64,000 bases of DNA. Source: Anaeromyxobacter diazotrophicus. GTDB lineage: Bacteria; Myxococcota; Myxococcia; Myxococcales; Anaeromyxobacteraceae. The notes beneath the pieces were generated by a model. That model saw only the letters and a list, made by a program, of their open reading frames with translations, searched no databases and was not told where the DNA came from. The DNA is taken from contig NZ_BJTG01000003.1 in NCBI RefSeq assembly GCF_013340205.1, positions 248,001 to 312,000 of the forward strand, in the 5' to 3' direction. The translations under genes and the position numbers were made by a program. Every line of letters starts with the position of its first letter. Position 1 is the stretch's first letter. Positions 17,901 through 26,768 of this stretch are shown piece by piece.

Positions 17901-20755
17901 GGTGGAAGGAGGTCGTCCGCATGAACCCGCTCGAGGACGTCCTCATCGCCCTCAAGCCGGTGAAGCAGAACCTGCCCTGGCCGCTGCCCGACAAGATCCG
18001 GCCGCTCGACGTCGATCGCCCGCTCGGCACCGCGTCGCAGTTCACGGGCGTGGACGTGAACAACAACCCCATCCAGATCACGAACCAGCTCGTGAACTTC
18101 GGCCAGGAGTACATCTGGCACTGCCACCTCCTCGGGCACGAGGAGGAGGACATGATGCGCTCCGAGGTGCTGGTGACCGCGCCCGAGGTGCCGTCGAGCC
18201 TGGTCGTGTCGCAGCCGCTGCCGACCGACCAGCCGGTGCTCGTCTGGCGGGACGAGTCGAAGAGCGCGATGACGTTCACCGTCCAGCGCTCGACCGACCC
18301 GACCTTCGCGAACGACCTGGTGACCTTCTCGGCGGCGGCGCCGACCGTGCAGCCCGGTCCCGCCAGCGCGACCGACGCCAACGCCCTGGTGGGCGGGCAG
18401 GTCTACTACTACCGCGTGCGGGGTGAGAAGGTGCTGACGAGCCCGGCGCTGCCGGGGCAGACCTTCCCGGCCACCTCCAACTGGTCCAACGTCGCCCAGC
18501 TCGGGACGGTGGCGCTGGTCACGGTCAGCCCCGACGCCGTCGCGTTCGGCGACCAGCGGGTCGGCACCGCCAGCGCGGCGCGCAGCGTGACGCTCACCGC
18601 CGGCGGCATCACCTCGCTCGCCATCTCGGTGGTGGGCGCCCAGGCCGCCGACTTCGCCATCGCGTCGACGAGCACGTGCGGCCCGAGCCTCGGCGCCGGC
18701 GCCAGCTGCACGGTCGACCTGGTCTTCAAGCCGGCCGCGCTCGGCGCGCGCGCCGCCACCCTCGAGATCCTGACCTCGGCGAGCGTCGTCCCGCTGTCGG
18801 TGGCGCTCACCGGCAACGGCGTCGCCCCGGTGGCGAGCGTCTCGCCGCTGACGCTCTCCTTCGGCAACCAGCTCGTGAACGTGACCAGCGCCGCCCAGGC
18901 CGTCACGCTCACCAACACCGGCACCCTGCCGCTCACCGTGACCGGCCTGGCGCTCGCCGGCACGAACCCGGGCGACTTCGCGCAGACCAGCACCTGCCCG
19001 GTGGCGCCCGCCACCCTCGCCGCCGGCGCGGCCTGCACCGTCAGCGTGACCTTCAGGCCGTCGGCCCTCGCGGCGCGGGGGGCCCGCCTCACGGTGAGCA
19101 CGGACGACCCCATCACGCCGGTGGTCACGGTGACCCTCGACGGCACGGGCATCGCCCCGCTCCTCACGGTGAACCCGAACGCGCTCGCCTTCGTGAACCA
19201 GCTCGTGACGAACCCGCCGGCGGCCGGCGCGGCGCAGACGGTGACGCTCACGAACGGCGGGACGGCCCCGGTGGCGTCCCTGGCCGCCGGCCTCTCCGGC
19301 GGCAACGCGGCCGAGTTCCAGGTGGTGAGCAGCAGCTGCGGCACCACCCTCGCCGCCGGCGGAAGCTGCACCGTCGCCGTGGCGTTCGCCCCGGCCACGT
19401 CCGGCGCGAAGGCGGCCTCCCTGGTCATCACCGGCACGGACGGGGTGAACCCCATCCCCGCCCAGGCGGTGGCCCTCACCGGCACGGACGTCGCGCCGGT
19501 GGCCGGGCTGGCGCCGAACCCGCTCACGTTCGCCGCCCAGACCCTGAACACGCCCAGCGCGCCCCAGACGCTCACGCTGTCCAACACCGGCACGGCCCCG
19601 CTCACGGTGAGCGGCATCACCGCCAGCGGTGACTTCAGCCAGACGAGCAGCTGCGCCACCGTGGCGGCCGGCGCGAGCTGCGCCATCACCGTCACCTTCA
19701 CGCCCACCGCGACCGGCACCCGGTCCGGCACCGTGACCGTGACCAGCTCCGACCCGGTGAACCCGACCCTCACCGCCGCGGTGAACGGCATGGGCACCGC
19801 CATCAGCCTCTCCCCGTCGGTGCTCGCCTTCGGCACCCAGCTCGTCGGCACGACCAGCGCCTCGCGCTCGGTGACGCTCATCAACACCGGCACGACCGCG
19901 CTGGCCATCACCAGCGTCGGGGTCAGCGGGGCGAACGCCGCCGACTACGCGGTGACGAACAACTGCGCGGCGAGCCTGTCGGCCGGCCGCTCCTGCACCC
20001 TCGGCGTGCGCTTCACGCCGGCGGCGGTCGGGCCCTCCACGGCCACGCTCTCGGTGGTCACCTCCGACCCGGCCGGCCCGGCGACCGTGGCGCTGAGCGG
20101 GACGGGCGGCGTCCCGGTCGCCGCGGTGGCGCCCACCTCGCTCGCCTTCACGAGCGCGATGAACGTCACCTCGGCCGCGCAGACGGTCACGGTCACGAAC
20201 ACCGGCACCTCGCCGCTCACCCTGAACGGCACGGCGCTCGGCGGGACCGACCCGAGCCAGTTCGCCCGGACCAGCACCTGCGGCCCGAGCCTGGCGGCCG
20301 GGGCGAGCTGCACCATCGACGTGACGTTCACGCCCACCACCTACGGCGGCGTGCTCACCAAGTCGGCGACGCTCACCGTCAACGTGGCCGCCCCGGCGAC
20401 CTCGCAGACGGTCAGCCTGACCGGCACCATCCTGGTCCCGACCTACACCCTCACCCCGACGGCCCTCACCTTCGCCAAGCAGACGGTGGGGACGACCAGC
20501 GCGGCGCAGACGGTGACCCTGGCCAACACCGGCACGGCGCCGCTCGGCATCCGCGGCATCACGCTCGGCGGCAACAACCCCGGCAGCTTCGCCCAGACGA
20601 ACAGCTGCGGGACGAGCGTGGCCGCCGGCGCGAGCTGCACCATCTCGGTCACGTTCACGCCGACGCGCGTCGGCTCGCGGACCGCGACGCTCAACGTGCG
20701 CGTCTCGGCGCCGGCGGTTTCGCAGTCGGTGACGCTGACGGGGTCCGGGCAGTAG
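14960..20755 (+). CDS. Giant multicopper oxidase fused to seven ASH/HYDIN-type domains
   Basis: A 1931-residue secreted protein. After a signal peptide (LAALLAAGCVALPLTARAQA) and an Ala-rich linker comes a CotA-like multicopper oxidase. Copper ligands are visible in order: HLHGG at 314, HDH at 402-404, HTIHFH at 951-956 and HCHLLGHEEEDMM around T1 Cys1055 with axial Met. All four copper-binding motifs are intact. Residues ~1070-1186 look FN3-like. From ~1187 to the end are seven repeats of about 106 residues with a paired-Cys pattern (SSC...GASC) and the FTPT...G motif of choice-of-anchor D/ASH (HYDIN) domains. MCOs couple one-electron oxidation (metal ions, phenols, bilirubin) to O2 reduction; Cu(I) or Mn(II) oxidation are plausible here. 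The following lipoprotein is probably co-transcribed. Confidence 0.9.
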   Translation: MFNRLGIHWKGLAALLAAGCVALPLTARAQASSAQPSVVPSPKGDGSTMTLMRRTTQADRAGAALRALQRKKANAAVAPAAAPKLAPKAAPKAGASRLRAAGTASRAATLAPALPPYDLYASPNYATSKYPTATCSNSPGVTCQKDADCPGYQPPFLIGPNLFPSAETCTGPVVPGTGIQKFVDTLPGFCSVTGPNDLGNCLPIAMPDTSTFPGADYYEIGLQDYRYQFHRDLPNKTKVRGYYQKNTSDPYASKNFYLGPFIVARTDRPVRVKFTNELGVGAAGDFFIPVDKTLSGTDLGPDGTPYTQNRATVHLHGGNSPWISDGTQHQWTTPVGENTTTHKRGVNVEFVPDMWFDVNGNPLAACSGQVSCAVPGATNDPGDGRLTFYWTNQQSGRLMFFHDHAYGITRLGVYAGEAAGYLLVKPDDEDRLAAATVPGTLGTKFFDPASAVTTATSPDLDHVIPLVLQDKTFVPPAAQLAQQDPTWDPALWSGEDGLWYPHVYTPNQWPGNPDLSSTNPMGRWDYGPWFWPMQTSLTGVTWDGQVVNRPLTIPCRSALAVDPLTNPNGDTECPSTPSPSMVPESFLDTPVVNGTAYPTLTVDPAAYRFQILNAANERNFNLSLFVADASGTEVKMVDAVPHSSSSVPPLCSGSAPLSDVTGSPNGPDLGPATCWPRDWPVDARQGGVPDPATVGPKWIQIGSEAGLLPAPAVIPPLPVNYELNKRNIVVLNVSTKALFMGPAERADVVVDFSAYAGKTLILYNDSPAPVPAGDPRQDLYTGAPDQTTVGGAPSPLPGYGPNNRTVMQIKVRAAASASQPPVDLAAITTALNQAFAGSQPPPIVPEAVYNQVYNPATPFANTYLPIQALSLTFTPIGQSQPVTIPFANKALHELFTTDQGRMNSLLGVEIPNTNWLNQTTIPFANFDPTTEFLTDGVPQIWKITHNGVDTHTIHFHLFNAQVLNRVGWDGQIRAPDANELGWKEVVRMNPLEDVLIALKPVKQNLPWPLPDKIRPLDVDRPLGTASQFTGVDVNNNPIQITNQLVNFGQEYIWHCHLLGHEEEDMMRSEVLVTAPEVPSSLVVSQPLPTDQPVLVWRDESKSAMTFTVQRSTDPTFANDLVTFSAAAPTVQPGPASATDANALVGGQVYYYRVRGEKVLTSPALPGQTFPATSNWSNVAQLGTVALVTVSPDAVAFGDQRVGTASAARSVTLTAGGITSLAISVVGAQAADFAIASTSTCGPSLGAGASCTVDLVFKPAALGARAATLEILTSASVVPLSVALTGNGVAPVASVSPLTLSFGNQLVNVTSAAQAVTLTNTGTLPLTVTGLALAGTNPGDFAQTSTCPVAPATLAAGAACTVSVTFRPSALAARGARLTVSTDDPITPVVTVTLDGTGIAPLLTVNPNALAFVNQLVTNPPAAGAAQTVTLTNGGTAPVASLAAGLSGGNAAEFQVVSSSCGTTLAAGGSCTVAVAFAPATSGAKAASLVITGTDGVNPIPAQAVALTGTDVAPVAGLAPNPLTFAAQTLNTPSAPQTLTLSNTGTAPLTVSGITASGDFSQTSSCATVAAGASCAITVTFTPTATGTRSGTVTVTSSDPVNPTLTAAVNGMGTAISLSPSVLAFGTQLVGTTSASRSVTLINTGTTALAITSVGVSGANAADYAVTNNCAASLSAGRSCTLGVRFTPAAVGPSTATLSVVTSDPAGPATVALSGTGGVPVAAVAPTSLAFTSAMNVTSAAQTVTVTNTGTSPLTLNGTALGGTDPSQFARTSTCGPSLAAGASCTIDVTFTPTTYGGVLTKSATLTVNVAAPATSQTVSLTGTILVPTYTLTPTALTFAKQTVGTTSAAQTVTLANTGTAPLGIRGITLGGNNPGSFAQTNSCGTSVAAGASCTISVTFTPTRVGSRTATLNVRVSAPAVSQSVTLTGSGQ

Positions 20756-20775
20756 GCGGCAGCCCCGGCGAGGAC

Positions 20776-20808
20776 GCTGCTGCCCGCAGCAGGTGCGCGG
20801 GCAGCAGC
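20776..20808 (+). terminator. Strong hairpin between the oxidase and lipoprotein genes
   Basis: Perfect 12-bp arms GCTGCTGCCCGC and GCGGGCAGCAGC with a 9-nt loop, 20 bp after the oxidase stop and 32 bp before the next start. No T-tract follows, so it may act as a partial terminator or mRNA stabiliser that lowers expression of the downstream lipoprotein. Confidence 0.6.
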
Positions 20809-20840
20809 GCGGCCGGGCCACAGGTCTTCGAGGAGAGCAC

Positions 20841-21857
20841 ATGACCACCCGAATCGACGAGATCGCCGTGAAGACGAAGGGTCGCCGCGCCGCGCTGGGC
20901 CTCGCGCTCATCCTGGCGGCGGGCTGCCAGAGCTCCAGCACCCCGAGCGCCAAGCTGCAGTCGCTGGCCCTCGCGCCCGGCCCCGCCTACCTGGCGGTGG
21001 GCGGCTCCCAGCAGCTCACCGCCACCGGCCGCTACTCGGACGGGCGCGTCGCCGCCGTCGCGAGCGGCCTCCAGTGGCGGTCGTCCGACGCCGCCATCGC
21101 CACCGTGAGCGACGCCGGCGTCGTGACCGCGGTCGGGAAGGGCAGCGCCACCATCACCGCCACCCACGCGAGCGGGGTCAGCGCGACCGCCGAGCTCGTG
21201 TCGCGGGTGATGACCTCGCTCGCCCTGGGCACCGACCTGCCCCGCACCGGCAGCGTGGACACCACCCGCGCCCTCTACCGGGTGACCGGCCTCACGCCGG
21301 GCGCGTTCTACCTGGCGGCGCTGACGAAGCTCGACGACGACGTGGACCTGGAGGTGTACTCGGACGCGAGCCTCTCCGAGGGCGCCCTGGCGTGCGCGTC
21401 CCAGACCGCGGGCACCGTCCCCGAGTCCTGCACCGCGCCGGCGAGCGCCGCCGGGGAGCTCTACCTGGCGGTGGACGGCTCCTGGACCGAGGACGGCGCG
21501 AGCTTCCAGGTCGAGACGGGCCCCGCCGCCCCGCTGACGCACGCCGACCTGGCGTTCCCGGCTCAGCTCCCCGCCGCCGGCACCGTGGATCGGGGCGAGA
21601 AGGACTACCGCGTGACCGGGCTCACCCCCGGCGCCTCGTACGTGGTCCGCATCTCGGGGCTCAGCGACGACGCCGACCTCGACGTCTACTCCGACGCGTA
21701 CCACTACACGACCGCGTGCAGCTCCTACGCCTCCGGCAAGGTGGACGACTTCTGCACCGCGGTCGCCACCGCGGCGGGCGAGCTGTTCGTCGAGGTGGAC
21801 GGCGAGAGCACCTCGAGCGGCGCGAGCTTCACGCTCAGCGTGACGGCGGCGCGGTAG
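20841..21857 (+). CDS. Lipoprotein with Big2 (Ig-like) and two PPC-like domains
   Basis: A 338-residue lipoprotein. The signal ends in ALILAAGCQSS (lipobox AAGC), and a good ribosome site (AGGAG) precedes the ATG. Residues ~45-125 form a Big2 bacterial Ig-like domain (VGGSQQLTATGRYSDG ... ATVSDAGVVTAVGKGSATIT). Two similar ~95-residue domains follow, each with YRVTGLTPGA.Y and DADLDVYSDA-like segments that resemble pre-peptidase C-terminal (PPC) domains; both carry paired Cys. No enzymatic domain is seen. It is probably a surface-anchored binding or assembly partner of the upstream secreted oxidase. Confidence 0.8.
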   Translation: MTTRIDEIAVKTKGRRAALGLALILAAGCQSSSTPSAKLQSLALAPGPAYLAVGGSQQLTATGRYSDGRVAAVASGLQWRSSDAAIATVSDAGVVTAVGKGSATITATHASGVSATAELVSRVMTSLALGTDLPRTGSVDTTRALYRVTGLTPGAFYLAALTKLDDDVDLEVYSDASLSEGALACASQTAGTVPESCTAPASAAGELYLAVDGSWTEDGASFQVETGPAAPLTHADLAFPAQLPAAGTVDRGEKDYRVTGLTPGASYVVRISGLSDDADLDVYSDAYHYTTACSSYASGKVDDFCTAVATAAGELFVEVDGESTSSGASFTLSVTAAR

Positions 21858-21881
21858 CCACCGCCTCGCCTCGCGGTGCGG

Positions 21882-21910
21882 CCCCCTCTCCCTCGGTGGG
21901 GGAGAGGGGG
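21882..21910. repeat. Intergenic G/C palindrome / bidirectional terminator-like hairpin
   Basis: CCCCCTCTCCC and its inverted partner GGGGGAGAGGGGG around CTCGGT, in the 94-bp gap between two convergent genes. It is the same sequence family as the palindromes inside pomX, pomY and dapE. The position fits a bidirectional terminator; the family resemblance fits a dispersed repeat. Confidence 0.65.
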
Positions 21911-21951
21911 GGGCGTCTTCGAGAGGGCTGCCGCCCTCGCCCCGCCGCCCT

Positions 21952-22428
21952 TCAGCTGACGGTGTCGTCCTCGCCGTGCCGCGACGGCGGCGGGGCGACG
22001 CTCGAGAAGACGAGCGCCGTCACGATCGCCTCCGGCGCCGCGCCCGGCTTCCAGAGCTCCCGCAGGCCGAGGCGGCAGCCGCCGACCGCGTCGAGCAGCC
22101 ACCCGCTCACCTCCGGCGCCGCGTTCACCGACTCGCAGGTGGCGGCGAGCACCTGCTCCACCAGCACCCACTCCGCGTCGAGCTCCGCGGCGTCCACCGT
22201 CGTGGGCCAGCGCACCACGCCGCCGAGCCCGCGCCACACCTCCGCCGCCGGCGCGCCGCGCGCCAGGAGCTCGCCGGCGCGCGCGAAGAACTCCGCCACC
22301 ACCCCGTCGAGGAGGCCCGGGAACACCTCCGGCCGCGCCGTGGCGCGGGCGAGCCGCCAGATGCGGACCAGCTCCTCGCCCTGCTGCGCGAGGAAGAGCG
22401 CCACCTGCGCCGGACCGAGCTGGGTCAC
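21952..22428 (-). CDS. Conserved hypothetical protein (small helical)
   Basis: A 158-residue, mostly helical protein with no signal peptide or known motif. GTG at 22428 overlaps the stop of the upstream hydrolase as GTGA, which fixes the start. It contains EVFPGLLDGVVAEFFARAGELLARG and an acidic C-terminus (HGEDDTVS). It is translationally coupled to the hydrolase and so probably belongs to the same purS-purQ transcript. Function unknown. Confidence 0.75.
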   Translation of the reverse strand: MTQLGPAQVALFLAQQGEELVRIWRLARATARPEVFPGLLDGVVAEFFARAGELLARGAPAAEVWRGLGGVVRWPTTVDAAELDAEWVLVEQVLAATCESVNAAPEVSGWLLDAVGGCRLGLRELWKPGAAPEAIVTALVFSSVAPPPSRHGEDDTVS

Positions 22429-23057
22429 GGCGCCGCCTCCAGGAGCCACGCCATCGCCTCGCCCGCGGCGCGCTCCAGCGCCGGGAGCGCCTCGGTGAAG
22501 AGGTGGGTCGCGCCCTCCACCACCGTGAGCCGGCGCGGGGCGGCCGCGCCCTCCAGGGCGCGCTCGACCTCGGCCGGGAGCGCGAACTCGTCGCGCTCGG
22601 CCTGCACCACCGCCACCGGCTTCGCGCAGCCCCGGGCGCGCTCGGCGACCCCCTCGCGCAGCGAGAGCGCGAGGCCTAGGCACAGCACGCCCGGCACCGC
22701 CGGGACGGCGCAGCCCGCCTCGAGCGCCATCCAGGCGCCGAACGAGAAGCCGGCCGCCCAGCGGGGCAGCCCGGGGTGCTCCGCCGCGAGCCACGCCAGC
22801 GCGGCGCGCACGTCGTCCGCCTCGCCGCGGCCCTGGTCGTACTGACCGGCGGAGCGGCCGACGCCGCGGAAGTTGAAGCGCAGCGTGGCGCCGCCCTGCT
22901 CGCGCACGGCGCGCGCCAGCCGGTAGGTGGCGTGGTTGTGGAGGGTGCCGCCGTGGCGCGGGTGCGGGTGGCAGACCACCGCCGCGAAGCGCGGGGCCGC
23001 GGGCGCCTCGTACAGCGCCTCCAGCCGCCCGGCGGGTCCGAGGAGGTCGACCTGCAC
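22425..23057 (-). CDS. Alpha/beta hydrolase of the CHPHP...GG type
   Basis: A 210-residue single-domain alpha/beta hydrolase. Segments typical of this small subfamily are present: VVCHPHPRHGGTLHNH, LRFNFRGVGRSAG and a nucleophile elbow AAGFSFGAW (Ser in GFSFG). A His close to the end (GATHLFTEAL) completes the likely triad. No signal peptide. The GTG start lies 7 bp after the purQ stop, so the gene is in one operon with purS-purQ, although no purine role is known for the family. Substrate unknown. Confidence 0.82.
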   Translation of the reverse strand: MQVDLLGPAGRLEALYEAPAAPRFAAVVCHPHPRHGGTLHNHATYRLARAVREQGGATLRFNFRGVGRSAGQYDQGRGEADDVRAALAWLAAEHPGLPRWAAGFSFGAWMALEAGCAVPAVPGVLCLGLALSLREGVAERARGCAKPVAVVQAERDEFALPAEVERALEGAAAPRRLTVVEGATHLFTEALPALERAAGEAMAWLLEAAP

Positions 23058-23064
23058 CGGCGCG

Positions 23065-23730
23065 CTACCCCGCCGCGCCGAGGAGGCTCTCGAAGAGCTT
23101 CTTGCCGTCGGCGCTGCCCAGGATGGCCTCGCTCGCGCGCTCGGGGTGGGGCATGAGCCCGACCACGTTCATGCGCGGGCCGGCCGCGACCCCGGCGATG
23201 TCGCGGGCGGAGCCGTTGGGCGCGCCGCCCACGTAGCGGAACACCACCTGGCCCTCGCCCTCCAGCCGGTCGAGGGTGGCGTCGTCCGCGAAGAAGTTGC
23301 CGTCGCCGTGCGCGACCGGCACGCGCAGCCGCTCGCCGCGCAGGCCGGCGGTGAAGGGCGTCTCGGCGCCCTGCACCTCGATGAGCACGTCCTGGCAGAC
23401 GAAGTGGAGCGAGGCGTTGCGGAGCAGCGCCCCGGGGAGGAGGCCGGCCTCGCACAGGATCTGGAAGCCGTTGCAGATGCCCACCACCGGGCCGCCGCCC
23501 CGGGCGTAGCCGACGACGTCCTCCATGACCGGCGAGAAGCGCGCCAGCGCGCCGCAGCGCAGGTAGTCGCCGTAGCTGAAGCCGCCCGGGAGCATGACCG
23601 CGTCGAGCCCGGCCGGCAGCCGGTCCTTGTGCCACACGTACTGCGCGTCGGCCCCGCAGACGTGCTTCACCACGTGGTACAGGTCGTGGTCGCAGTTCGA
23701 GCCGGGGAAGCTGACGACGCCGATCTTCAT
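23065..23730 (-). CDS. purQ: Phosphoribosylformylglycinamidine synthase subunit PurQ
   Basis: A 221-residue class I glutamine amidotransferase subunit. It has the nucleophile elbow GICNGFQIL (Cys86) and a C-terminal His/Glu pair (MPHPERASE). In the three-part FGAM synthase it supplies ammonia from glutamine to PurL in the fourth step of purine synthesis. The ATG overlaps the purS stop by 4 bp. purL is not in the window. Confidence 0.96.
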   Translation of the reverse strand: MKIGVVSFPGSNCDHDLYHVVKHVCGADAQYVWHKDRLPAGLDAVMLPGGFSYGDYLRCGALARFSPVMEDVVGYARGGGPVVGICNGFQILCEAGLLPGALLRNASLHFVCQDVLIEVQGAETPFTAGLRGERLRVPVAHGDGNFFADDATLDRLEGEGQVVFRYVGGAPNGSARDIAGVAAGPRMNVVGLMPHPERASEAILGSADGKKLFESLLGAAG

Positions 23731-23990
23731 GCCTTCACCGCCGGCGCGTCGTCGAAGCGGTAGTCCTCGATGACGGTGTTGGCGAGCAGCCGCCGGCACA
23801 TCTCGTCGAGCCGCTTCCGCCCGCCGGCGTCGCTCTCGCCGTCCGCCAGCTCGAGCTCGATGTACTTGCCGAGGCGCACGCCCTGCACCTCGCCGTAGCC
23901 GAGCGTCCTGAGCGCCCGCCCGACCGCCGAACCCTGCGGATCGAGCACGCCCCGCTTCAGCGTCACGTAGACCCGGACCGTCTTCGCCAT
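23727..23990 (-). CDS. purS: Phosphoribosylformylglycinamidine synthase subunit PurS
   Basis: An 87-residue PurS with the family's signatures [17 protein letters not shown] and VRLGKYIEL. It bridges PurL and PurQ in the FGAM synthase complex. It is the first gene of a purS-purQ-hydrolase-unknown operon. On the minus strand a TATATA box (23998-24003) stands 7 bp before the ATG, so the transcript may be leaderless. Confidence 0.95.
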   Translation of the reverse strand: MAKTVRVYVTLKRGVLDPQGSAVGRALRTLGYGEVQGVRLGKYIELELADGESDAGGRKRLDEMCRRLLANTVIEDYRFDDAPAVKA

Positions 23991-23997
23991 GGCCGGC

Positions 23998-24003
23998 TAT
24001 ATA
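23998..24003 (-). promoter_or_regulatory. -10 box for the purS operon
   Basis: TATATA on the minus strand, 7 bp before the purS ATG, in an otherwise very G/C-rich surrounding. The position would put the transcript start at or next to the start codon. No clear -35 box. Confidence 0.45.
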
Positions 24004-24032
24004 ACAGATCGTCCCGGCGCGAGCCGCTGCCC

Positions 24033-25313
24033 TCAGCGCATGGCGGCCACGGCCTCGCGCAGCGCCGCGCCCAGCCGCAGCTGGCGGCCGTGGCGCGCCA
24101 CCTCGGCCACCGCCAGCGCCACGTAGGCCCAGGCCACGAGCAGGTGCGACTCGATGGGCGGCAGGTCGAAGCCCCCGTGCGCCGGCCCGAGGTGCGGCAC
24201 GTCGATGGGCCCCTCGTAGAAGAACTGCAGCGCGAAGAGCGCCAGCATGATGACCGCGTTCACCCGCGTGAAGTAGAGCTTCGCGAGGCAGGCCACGCCG
24301 TAGAGGGTGGTGGCGAACGACAGGAAGATCTCGGTCCGGTGGAGCGGGTCCATGGGGATGGCGGCCGGCGCCCCCACCGACAGGGAGTAGGCGATGGGGA
24401 TCATGGCCACCAGCGCCGTGTACTGGTTCACCGTCGAGCTCACCATGTTGAGGAGCGCCATGGGCGCGAGCTTGACCGTGCGCGACCAGTAGACCGCCGT
24501 CACCTTCTCCGGGAACTCGGTCAGGAAGGGCGCCACCCACTGCACGAAGGCGAACTGGGAGACGCCCAGCGCCACCGCCACCTCCTTCATGGACTCGAGG
24601 AAGGGGTGGGCCACCCCCCACATCACCACCCCGCCCAGCGCGAACAGCCCGAGCAGCGCCGCGCCGCGGAGCAGCCGCGGGCGCAGCTCGACCAGCAGCC
24701 GGGGCGGGGCGAGCAGCTCCTCCTTCTCCTCCTCCTCCTCGGACGGCATCCGGGAGAGCACGAACAGGTAGAGGACGAAGGCGCCGCCCAGCACCGCCGA
24801 GTCGAGCAGGGTGAGGTGCCCGCGCCACAGCACGACCAGGTACCAGCTCGAGGCGGCGAGGAGCGCCACCACCTCGATCACGTGCTCGGGCCGGAGCCGC
24901 AGCGCGTCGAGCGGCCGCCCGTGCTTGCGGCGGTGGAAGAAGTCGGTGACGAAGAAGATGAGCGGCCAGCCGAAGCCGGTGAGGAGGCGGTTCGAGCCCG
25001 AGGCGTTCGCGAAGACCAGGTCGACCCGCCCGTCGCGCCCCGCCTGCCAGGCGATGACCGCCTCCACCATGAACTCCGGCACCACCTGCAGGAGCGCGAT
25101 GAACGCCACCGCCAGCCCCTGCGAGACGAAGAACTGCGCCGCCTCGGCGCCCCAGGAGATGAGGAGCGCCGCCGCGATCACGGCCCCGAAGCAGAGCGCC
25201 GCGGTGGGGGTGGGCGTGAGCGGGAAGACGCGGACGAGCCAGGTGGCGGCCGCCGCGAAGATCGCGAGCCCGGCGAGGAGGGACCCGGTGGAGGCGCGCG
25301 GGGAGGGGGCCAT
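24033..25313 (-). CDS. CaCA-family cation exchanger (Na+/Ca2+ exchanger-like)
   Basis: A 426-residue integral membrane protein with about 10-12 hydrophobic segments. Two inverted alpha-repeat-like segments are visible: [13 protein letters not shown]...VVPEFMVEA near residue 55-85 and [21 protein letters not shown] near residue 265-285. Each has the acidic residues (E after P or TE.PE) that coordinate the cation in this superfamily. A charged cytoplasmic loop with a poly-Glu run ([12 protein letters not shown]) separates the halves, as in NCX-like proteins. Ion specificity is uncertain. It is divergent from the CNNM/CBS gene, another cation-transport-type protein, with an 86-bp gap. Confidence 0.75.
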   Translation of the reverse strand: MAPSPRASTGSLLAGLAIFAAAATWLVRVFPLTPTPTAALCFGAVIAAALLISWGAEAAQFFVSQGLAVAFIALLQVVPEFMVEAVIAWQAGRDGRVDLVFANASGSNRLLTGFGWPLIFFVTDFFHRRKHGRPLDALRLRPEHVIEVVALLAASSWYLVVLWRGHLTLLDSAVLGGAFVLYLFVLSRMPSEEEEEKEELLAPPRLLVELRPRLLRGAALLGLFALGGVVMWGVAHPFLESMKEVAVALGVSQFAFVQWVAPFLTEFPEKVTAVYWSRTVKLAPMALLNMVSSTVNQYTALVAMIPIAYSLSVGAPAAIPMDPLHRTEIFLSFATTLYGVACLAKLYFTRVNAVIMLALFALQFFYEGPIDVPHLGPAHGGFDLPPIESHLLVAWAYVALAVAEVARHGRQLRLGAALREAVAAMR

Positions 25314-25399
25314 CGCGGCGGCGTAGCACGCGCGCCGCGGCCCGGCAACGGCGCCGCGCGCGCCGGACGATCGGGCGCCGCCGTGCTAGCCTCGCCGCG

Positions 25400-26704
25400 A
25401 TGGCACCGGAGCAGGATCTCGCCCTGGCCGCGGCGGCCGCCCTCGCGCTGCTCCTCGCGCGGGCGGTGGCGGCCGCGCTCGAGGCGGCGCTGGTGGCGGT
25501 GGGCCTCCCCCGCGCGCAGGCGCTGGCGCAGGAGGGGGGCGGCTCGCGGCGGGCGCGCGCCCTGGCGGCGCTGCTCGAGGACCGCGAGGCCACCGCGGCG
25601 CTCGTCCGCGCGGTCGACGCCCTCCTCGCGCTCGCCGCCGGCGCCGCGGCCGCGCTCGCCGGGTGGCGGGCGGTGCCGCCGGCGCCCGCGGCCGGGGCGG
25701 CGCTGGCGCTCGCCCTGGGCGCGTTCCTCTCCATCGTCTTCTCCGCCGCGGCGCGAGCGGTCGGCGCCGCGCACGGCGAGGCGGTGGGGCTCGGGCTGGC
25801 GCGGCCGGCGCGGGCGCTGGTCCGCGCCGTCTCGCCGCTCGCCCGCGGCGCGCGCGCCCTGGCCCGCCCGCTGGCGGGGCGGCCCGGCGCCTTCGCCCTG
25901 CCGCAGCCGCCGCTGGAGGAGATGGAGCGGGTGCTCTCGGAGTGGGCGCGCTCGCGCGGCACGCCTTCCGACCAGGCGACGAGCGAGCTCATCCAGGCGG
26001 TGTTCGAGTTCCGCGACAAGGTCGCGCGCGACGTGATGGTGCCGCGCACCGAGGTGGTGGCCCTCGACGTCGAGACGCCGGTGAAGGAGCTCCTGCGCCT
26101 GCTCGCCGAGGAGGGCCACTCGCGCCTGCCGGTCTACCGCGAGAGCCTCGACCAGATCGTCGGCACGCTGCACGCGCGCGACCTGGTCCCGCTCATGGAG
26201 CACCCGGAGCTCATCGTGCTGCGCGACCTGGTGCGGCCGCCGCACTTCGTGCCCTGGTCGAAGCCGGTGGACCAGCTCCTGCGCGAGATGCAGAAGCGCC
26301 ACATCCACATGGCGGTGGTGGTGGACGAGTACGGCGGGGTGATGGGCATCTGCACGCTCGAGGACGTGCTCGAGGAGATCGTCGGGGAGATCGGCGACGA
26401 GTTCGAGGTGGAGCAGGGCAAGGGCGTCGAGGCGCACGCCGACGGCACCTACACCGTGCGCGGCGACGTGCCGGTCTCGGAGTTCAACCGCCTGGCCGGC
26501 GGCGCGCTCCCCGAGGACGCCCAGTACGAGACGGTGGCCGGGTTCCTGAATGCGCTGGCGGGCGCCATCCCCACCGCCGGCGACCGCTTCTTCCAGCGCG
26601 GGTGGCTGTTCACGGTGAGCGAGGCCACCCCCCGGCGCGTGCTCAAGGTGCGCGCCGCGCGCGTGAAGCGGCAGGGCGAGCCGGCGCCCGCGCGGTCGCG
26701 CTGA
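25400..26704 (+). CDS. CNNM/CBS-domain membrane protein (HlyC/CorC family)
   Basis: A 434-residue protein. The N-terminal membrane (CNNM/DUF21-type) domain, residues ~1-165, is very Ala/Leu-rich. Two CBS domains follow ([20 protein letters not shown], then [20 protein letters not shown]) and a C-terminal CorC/HlyC domain ([13 protein letters not shown]). Such proteins are linked to Mg2+/Co2+ homeostasis; the name haemolysin is historical. A TAGCCT -10 box 7 bp before the ATG suggests a leaderless mRNA. Confidence 0.88.
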   Translation: MAPEQDLALAAAAALALLLARAVAAALEAALVAVGLPRAQALAQEGGGSRRARALAALLEDREATAALVRAVDALLALAAGAAAALAGWRAVPPAPAAGAALALALGAFLSIVFSAAARAVGAAHGEAVGLGLARPARALVRAVSPLARGARALARPLAGRPGAFALPQPPLEEMERVLSEWARSRGTPSDQATSELIQAVFEFRDKVARDVMVPRTEVVALDVETPVKELLRLLAEEGHSRLPVYRESLDQIVGTLHARDLVPLMEHPELIVLRDLVRPPHFVPWSKPVDQLLREMQKRHIHMAVVVDEYGGVMGICTLEDVLEEIVGEIGDEFEVEQGKGVEAHADGTYTVRGDVPVSEFNRLAGGALPEDAQYETVAGFLNALAGAIPTAGDRFFQRGWLFTVSEATPRRVLKVRAARVKRQGEPAPARSR

Positions 26705-26768
26705 CGCCGGGCGCGGGGTCTCCATCCGCGCCGGGCGGCCGCGCGCGCGCGGCCCTATCGTCACGCGC

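Noticed and set aside
14900-20953. A very long minus-strand open frame (over 2000 codons) opposite the multicopper oxidase
   Set aside because: It is a by-product of high G/C bias. The plus-strand frame carries intact copper motifs and repeated domains, while the antisense product is Arg/Gly/Val-rich without recognisable features.
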